Positions 7,683 through 10,611 of a DNA stretch of 10,611 nucleotides are shown here, piece after piece. Source of the DNA: JBDSLU01 sp039916225 (GTDB lineage Bacteria > Acidobacteriota > Vicinamibacteria > Vicinamibacterales > Vicinamibacteraceae). Numbering within the stretch: the stretch's first letter is position 1; each line of letters opens with the position of its first letter. The position numbers and the translations under genes were made by a program. The stretch is taken from positions 1 through 10,611 of the forward strand of contig JBDSLU010000569.1 in the NCBI GenBank assembly GCA_039916225.1. The letters run 5' to 3'. The notes beneath the pieces were generated by a model. The model ran no database searches and was not told the DNA's origin. It saw nothing but the letters and a program-made list of their open reading frames with translations.

Positions 7683-7972
7683 ACGCCGCAGACGGCCGGG
7701 CCGGCCTGGCCACGTGGCGTCGGGGGCTGTCGTTCGTCGATCCATGCCTGGTCCAGCGTCGCGCCCGCCGCCGAGCGCGTCGTCCGGATATCGACGGCAG
7801 CGCCGGCGTCCAACAGCGCCTGCCGCGTGTCGACGTGCGCTTCCCATGCAGCCCAGTGCAATCCGGTCTGGCCATGTGGCGGCAGCCGTTCGCCAATCGG
7901 CACGGCGGGGCAAGCGATCGAGGGCGTGTCGCGCGTGACGTAGCGACCGAACGCCCGCAGCAGGGCCAGCAC
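7664..7972 (-). pseudogene. Ankyrin-repeat fragment, probably frameshifted remnant
   Basis: A 102-aa frame from a GTG at 7972, open further upstream into the methyltransferase's end with no good start. One recognisable ankyrin repeat is present: PPHGQTGLHWAAWEAHVD (31-48), then RQALLDAGAAVDIR (50-63), which fits the TPLHxAA...LLxxGAxVD pattern. After VDIR (around 7784-7795) the frame loses ankyrin character, whereas the +1 frame continues as DDALGGG, the usual sequel in repeats of this kind (VDxRDDxxGG). This suggests a single-base insertion or loss near 7781-7786. One repeat alone cannot form a stable ankyrin stack, so this is best read as the decayed 3' part of a longer gene. It fills most of the 339-bp gap between the CAP and methyltransferase genes. 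A short expressed protein remains possible. Confidence 0.45.
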
Positions 7973-8021
7973 CGGGAACCAGGTGAGGCCGGTGCCGGGG
8001 CCGCGCTGCTCCGCTCGACGC

Positions 8022-8858
8022 TCAGCGCGAGCCGAGCAGCGCGATGGCGTAGAACGGGCCGAAAGCCGGGGGCGCGGCCAGCGGGCGATAGACGCGGCTC
8101 AGCGCGCCCGTCGTGACGTCCTCGAGCACCTGCAGACCGACGTCGGCGGCGAGGGCGCGGATGTCCGCGAAGGCGGTGACCCAGGGCGCGTTCATCGCCG
8201 TGAAGTTGTCCGCCATCCGCGACAGCGCCGGATCGCCGGTGGTCCGGCTGATGATCGCGGGCACGAAGTAGTCGAACGAGATCCGGACGTGGGCCAGGTT
8301 GTCGCGCAGCTGGCGCAGGATCGCCCGGTCGGCGGCGTCGTTCAGGTACATCGTGTTGCCTTCCCAGATCACGAAGGTCGGGAGATCGACGTCGAAGCCG
8401 TTGGCGACGAGCAGCGGCAGCATGCCGTCGGTCACGTAGTTGCCGCCGATGAAGGTGACGTCGGCGTCGAGGCGGTGCTGCGTGTAGACGTAGCGCTTCA
8501 GGTGCATCGTCGCCGCGTCGTCGATCTCGAAGAAGCGGACACCGTCCGCGGCCTTGCGGACGGCCCGGGTGTCGAGGCCGGATCCGAGCAGCACCACCTG
8601 ACGGCAGCCGGCGGCGATCTGCCGGTCCAGCATGTCGTCGAAGTAGCGGGTGCGGAGCTTCACCAGCTCCTTGACCAACGGGAAGCCGGCGGCGGCCTGG
8701 GCGGAGGCGCGGCGGCTGGCGGCGCTGAGGAAGAGGCCGACGACGTCGTCGCGATAGAGGGGGCTGACGGCGTAGTTTTCCTCGGCGCGGTATTCGGCGA
8801 CGACGAAGGCGGTGCCGGTGACGCTGGTCACCGTGTCGGGGTCGATGGCGGCTTGCAT
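8022..8858 (-). CDS. LCM-family SAM-dependent methyltransferase (TIGR00027-like)
   Basis: A 278-aa protein of the leucine carboxyl methyltransferase superfamily. Visible are the substrate-side N-terminus YAVSPLYRDD (29-38), RTRYFDDMLDRQIAAGCRQVVLLGSGLDTRA (about 69-99) holding the SAM-binding LGxGLDTR motif, FFEIDD (about 109-114) as the acidic ribose-binding strand end, and FVIWEGNTMYLN (about 162-173), the family's WEGxTMYL signature. Members transfer methyl groups from SAM to carboxyl or hydroxyl groups, often in secondary metabolism; this substrate cannot be named. It is cytosolic, with no signal sequence. The ATG at 8858 is chosen because AGGAG lies 9 nt upstream. The frame is open to 9098, but the extra 80 residues are low in family character and would cross the divergent control region. 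It is transcribed away from the MocR gene, making it that regulator's likeliest target. Confidence 0.9.
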   Translation of the reverse strand: MQAAIDPDTVTSVTGTAFVVAEYRAEENYAVSPLYRDDVVGLFLSAASRRASAQAAAGFPLVKELVKLRTRYFDDMLDRQIAAGCRQVVLLGSGLDTRAVRKAADGVRFFEIDDAATMHLKRYVYTQHRLDADVTFIGGNYVTDGMLPLLVANGFDVDLPTFVIWEGNTMYLNDAADRAILRQLRDNLAHVRISFDYFVPAIISRTTGDPALSRMADNFTAMNAPWVTAFADIRALAADVGLQVLEDVTTGALSRVYRPLAAPPAFGPFYAIALLGSR

Positions 8859-8867
8859 GATCGTACG

Positions 8868-8872
8868 CTCCT
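8868..8872 (-). promoter_or_regulatory. Shine-Dalgarno deciding the methyltransferase start
   Basis: AGGAG on the minus strand lies 9 nt before the ATG at 8858. It supports the 278-aa product over the in-frame extension reaching 9098. Confidence 0.65.
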
Positions 8873-8960
8873 GCGTGCGAGCGGCTCGAAAGGTGGGGGG
8901 CCTCGGCGACTCGGCCGCGCGCGAGGTCGCGCCAGCGGCATGATTCGAGACTAGGCGCCT

Positions 8961-9009
8961 GGTGGACTGCTCACAAGCGCCACTTCTGATATTTTCATGC
9001 AGGCCACTT
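8961..9009. promoter_or_regulatory. Divergent control region with AAGTGG-like MocR sites
   Basis: The 217-bp gap between the methyltransferase and MocR starts holds no gene. In it, the minus strand carries AAGTGGC twice (8979-8985 and 9003-9009, a 24-bp period), and the plus strand carries GGTGGACTG (8961-8969) in opposite orientation. Two direct repeats plus one inverted copy is the layout known for PdxR-type MocR operators, whose reported consensus is close to AAAGTGGWCTA (from memory). Between the repeats lies the most AT-rich patch of the gap, with TATTTT (8990-8995), a plausible -10. Autoregulation and control of the methyltransferase gene are inferred. Confidence 0.4.
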
Positions 9010-9075
9010 GCCGTTAGCCGTGCCGACGCTGAAGGAGGAAGAGGGCGGGCCGAGTCCGGCCGTCTCTCATACATC

Positions 9076-10527
9076 GTGCAGGTTCCGATCGTCCTCAATC
9101 GCCGCGCTCGGACGCCGCTCCACCGGCAGATCTACGGCCAGTGGCGTGACGGCATCCTGGCCGGCCGCTTCGCCCCCGGCGAGCGGGTGCCGTCGACCCG
9201 CGAGCTGGCCGACCTGCTCGGCGTGGCCCGGTCGACGGTGGCGACCGCCTACGACCAGCTGATGGCCGAAGGCTACCTGCAGGCCGAGCGCGGCTCGGGC
9301 AGCTTCGTGTCGCGGGAGCTGCCGGACCGGCCGCCATCACGCCGGCAGGCGGCTGCCGCGCCGGACACGCCGCCGCCGGTGCGCCTGTCCAGCTACGGCG
9401 TGCGTGTCGCGGCGATGCCGCCGGTTCCGGCCGTGATCGCCGGACCGCCGGGCACGCTCGATCTCTCCCGGTTGAGCCCCGACCTCGACGCCTTCCCGAT
9501 TCGCATCTGGCGCCGCCTGGTGAACCGCCACGTGCGGTCGCTGTCGACGGTGGCGTGGGAATCGGCGGATCCGGGCGCCGGGCACCAAGGACTGCGCCGC
9601 GAGATCGCGTCCTACCTGCGACGGACGCGCGCGGTCCGCTGCGAGCCAAGCCAGGTCCTCGTCGTCAGCGGATCGCAGCAGGCGCTGGATCTGTGCGCGC
9701 GCGTCCTCCTGGATCCGGGCGACGTCGCCGCGGTCGAGGATCCCTGCTATCCGGGCGCGCGACAGCTGTTCGAAGCGCACGGCGCCCGCCTGCATCCGGT
9801 GCCGGTGCAGCGCGACGGGATCGCCGTGGCGGAGCTGCCGGACGTCGCGCGCCTGGTCTTCGTGACGCCGTCACACCAGCTGCCGACGGGCGCCTCGATG
9901 TCACTGGCGCGTCGCCTCGAGCTGCTCGAGTGGGCGCGGGCCCGCGGCGTCGTGGTGATCGAGGACGACTACGACAGCGAGTTCCACTACAGCGGAGCGC
10001 CGCTGCCGGCGCTGCAGGGCCTGAACGCGGCGGCCTCGGTGATCTACGTCGGCACGTTCTCGAACGCGATGTTCCCCGGCCTCCGCCTCGGCTACCTGGT
10101 GGTGCCGCCGGCGCTGGTGGCGGCCTTCGCCAGCGCCAAGTGGCACGCCGATCGCCGGACCGCGATCCTCGAACAGGCAGCGCTGGCCGACTTCCTGCGC
10201 GAGGGCCACTTCGAGCGTCACATCCGTCGCATGCGGCGTCTCTACGGCCGGCGGCGGCAGGCGTTGATGGCGGCCCTGGCCACACACCTGGGCGACGAGG
10301 TCACCGTGCTGAGCGACGCCGCCGGCATGTTCCTCATGGTCCGCTTCGCCTCGGGTCGGGCCGCCGAGCAGGCCCGCCGCCAGGGCGTCAACCTGACCAG
10401 CACCGCGCGCTTCTATCTCGGCCCGGCGCCACCGCATGAGTACCTGCTGCGCTTCTCGGCGGTCGGCGAGCGGACGCTGCGCGAAGGCGTCAAACGCCTC
10501 GCCATGCCGACGACAGGCGCCGACTGA
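9076..10527 (+). CDS. MocR/PdxR-type GntR regulator with aminotransferase-like domain
   Basis: A 483-aa fusion regulator. Residues 13-78 form a GntR winged helix-turn-helix (TPLHRQIYGQWRDGILAG, then RVPSTRELADLLGVARSTV, closing with GSGSFV). A Pro/Arg-rich linker follows to about 120. The rest is a fold-type I aminotransferase-like domain: GSQQALDL (199-206), DPCYPGAR (222-229), PSHQLPTG (265-272), EDDYDSEFHYSG (296-307), GTFSNAMFPGLRLGYL (326-341), and a C-terminal YLLRFSAVGERTLREGVKRLA. In MocR proteins such as GabR and PdxR, PLP binds a Lys at GTFSK; here that position is Asn330 (codon AAC at 10063-10065). All other motifs are intact, so it may be a PLP-independent or altered sensor. The GTG at 9076 gives the usual family N-terminus but lacks a Shine-Dalgarno. 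An earlier GTG at 8962 would put the putative operators inside the gene. Confidence 0.93.
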   Translation: MQVPIVLNRRARTPLHRQIYGQWRDGILAGRFAPGERVPSTRELADLLGVARSTVATAYDQLMAEGYLQAERGSGSFVSRELPDRPPSRRQAAAAPDTPPPVRLSSYGVRVAAMPPVPAVIAGPPGTLDLSRLSPDLDAFPIRIWRRLVNRHVRSLSTVAWESADPGAGHQGLRREIASYLRRTRAVRCEPSQVLVVSGSQQALDLCARVLLDPGDVAAVEDPCYPGARQLFEAHGARLHPVPVQRDGIAVAELPDVARLVFVTPSHQLPTGASMSLARRLELLEWARARGVVVIEDDYDSEFHYSGAPLPALQGLNAAASVIYVGTFSNAMFPGLRLGYLVVPPALVAAFASAKWHADRRTAILEQAALADFLREGHFERHIRRMRRLYGRRRQALMAALATHLGDEVTVLSDAAGMFLMVRFASGRAAEQARRQGVNLTSTARFYLGPAPPHEYLLRFSAVGERTLREGVKRLAMPTTGAD

Positions 10528-10537
10528 GCGCGCCGAT

Positions 10538-10574
10538 CGGCCCTCGCCGGCCGGAGCGGGGAGCTCGAGGGCCG
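10538..10574 (+). terminator. Hairpin after the MocR gene
   Basis: CGGCCCTCG (10538-10546) pairs perfectly with CGAGGGCCG (10566-10574) around a 19-nt loop that itself contains the palindrome CCGGCCGG. It starts 10 bp after the TGA. It lacks a T-run, so it is a terminator candidate only. Nothing else is recognised in the remaining bases to 10611. Confidence 0.4.
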
Positions 10575-10611
10575 CGGGCGTGCCGGGCCGGCGGGCACTT
10601 GCATCGCGTCC

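Noticed and set aside
9033..9038. AGGAGG as ribosome binding site of the MocR gene
   Set aside because: No in-frame ATG, GTG or TTG follows at usable spacing; the family-like start GTG at 9076 is 37 nt away. It is probably chance in a purine-rich stretch.
8859..9098. An 80-residue N-terminal extension of the methyltransferase
   Set aside because: It has no family similarity, would cover the divergent control region and overlap the MocR start, and a good Shine-Dalgarno precedes 8858.
1..10611. tRNA, rRNA, CRISPR array, insertion sequence or attachment site
   Set aside because: No cloverleaf-like arms, spaced repeats, transposase frame or flanking terminal repeats were seen by eye on either strand.

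Overview
The window is uniformly GC-rich, dense bacterial DNA with no sign of a mobile element. A membrane Ser/Thr kinase fused to a PD40 beta-propeller, an 'HxPG-AHY-IHxYD' TPR protein, a Tat-exported YghX-type dienelactone hydrolase and a TIGR00027-like methyltransferase together suggest Acidobacteriota, probably a Vicinamibacteria-like soil lineage. This placement rests on gene repertoire and composition, not on a marker gene.

Layout. (1) 1-1234, plus: 3' part of a TPR protein cut by the window edge. (2) 1248-1274: hairpin between convergent genes. (3) 5331-1274, minus: an unrecognised 403-aa protein, then, 20 bp downstream, the kinase/propeller receptor; probably one transcription unit. 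(4) About 5314-5400: short divergent promoter region. (5) 5401-7183, plus: Tat-type dienelactone hydrolase with a strong Shine-Dalgarno, then 22 bp later a prokaryotic TRPM-like SLOG (LSDAT) protein. (6) 7184-7199: hairpin. (7) 8858-7233, minus: LCM-type SAM methyltransferase, a decayed ankyrin-repeat ORF, and a secreted CAP/SCP protein whose start overlaps the ankyrin remnant's end. (8) 8859-9075: divergent control region with three AAGTGG-like elements. (9) 9076-10527, plus: a MocR/PdxR-type GntR regulator with an aminotransferase domain, followed by a hairpin.

The window does not form one obvious pathway. The most notable points are: the MocR regulator has Asn where the PLP-binding Lys should be; AAGTGG elements resembling PdxR half-sites lie between it and the divergent methyltransferase gene; a nucleotide-sensor-like LSDAT protein has a hydrophobic N-terminus and follows an exported hydrolase gene; and an orphan protein precedes a kinase with a DFS (not DFG) motif. 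No RNA genes, CRISPR arrays or insertion sequences were seen.
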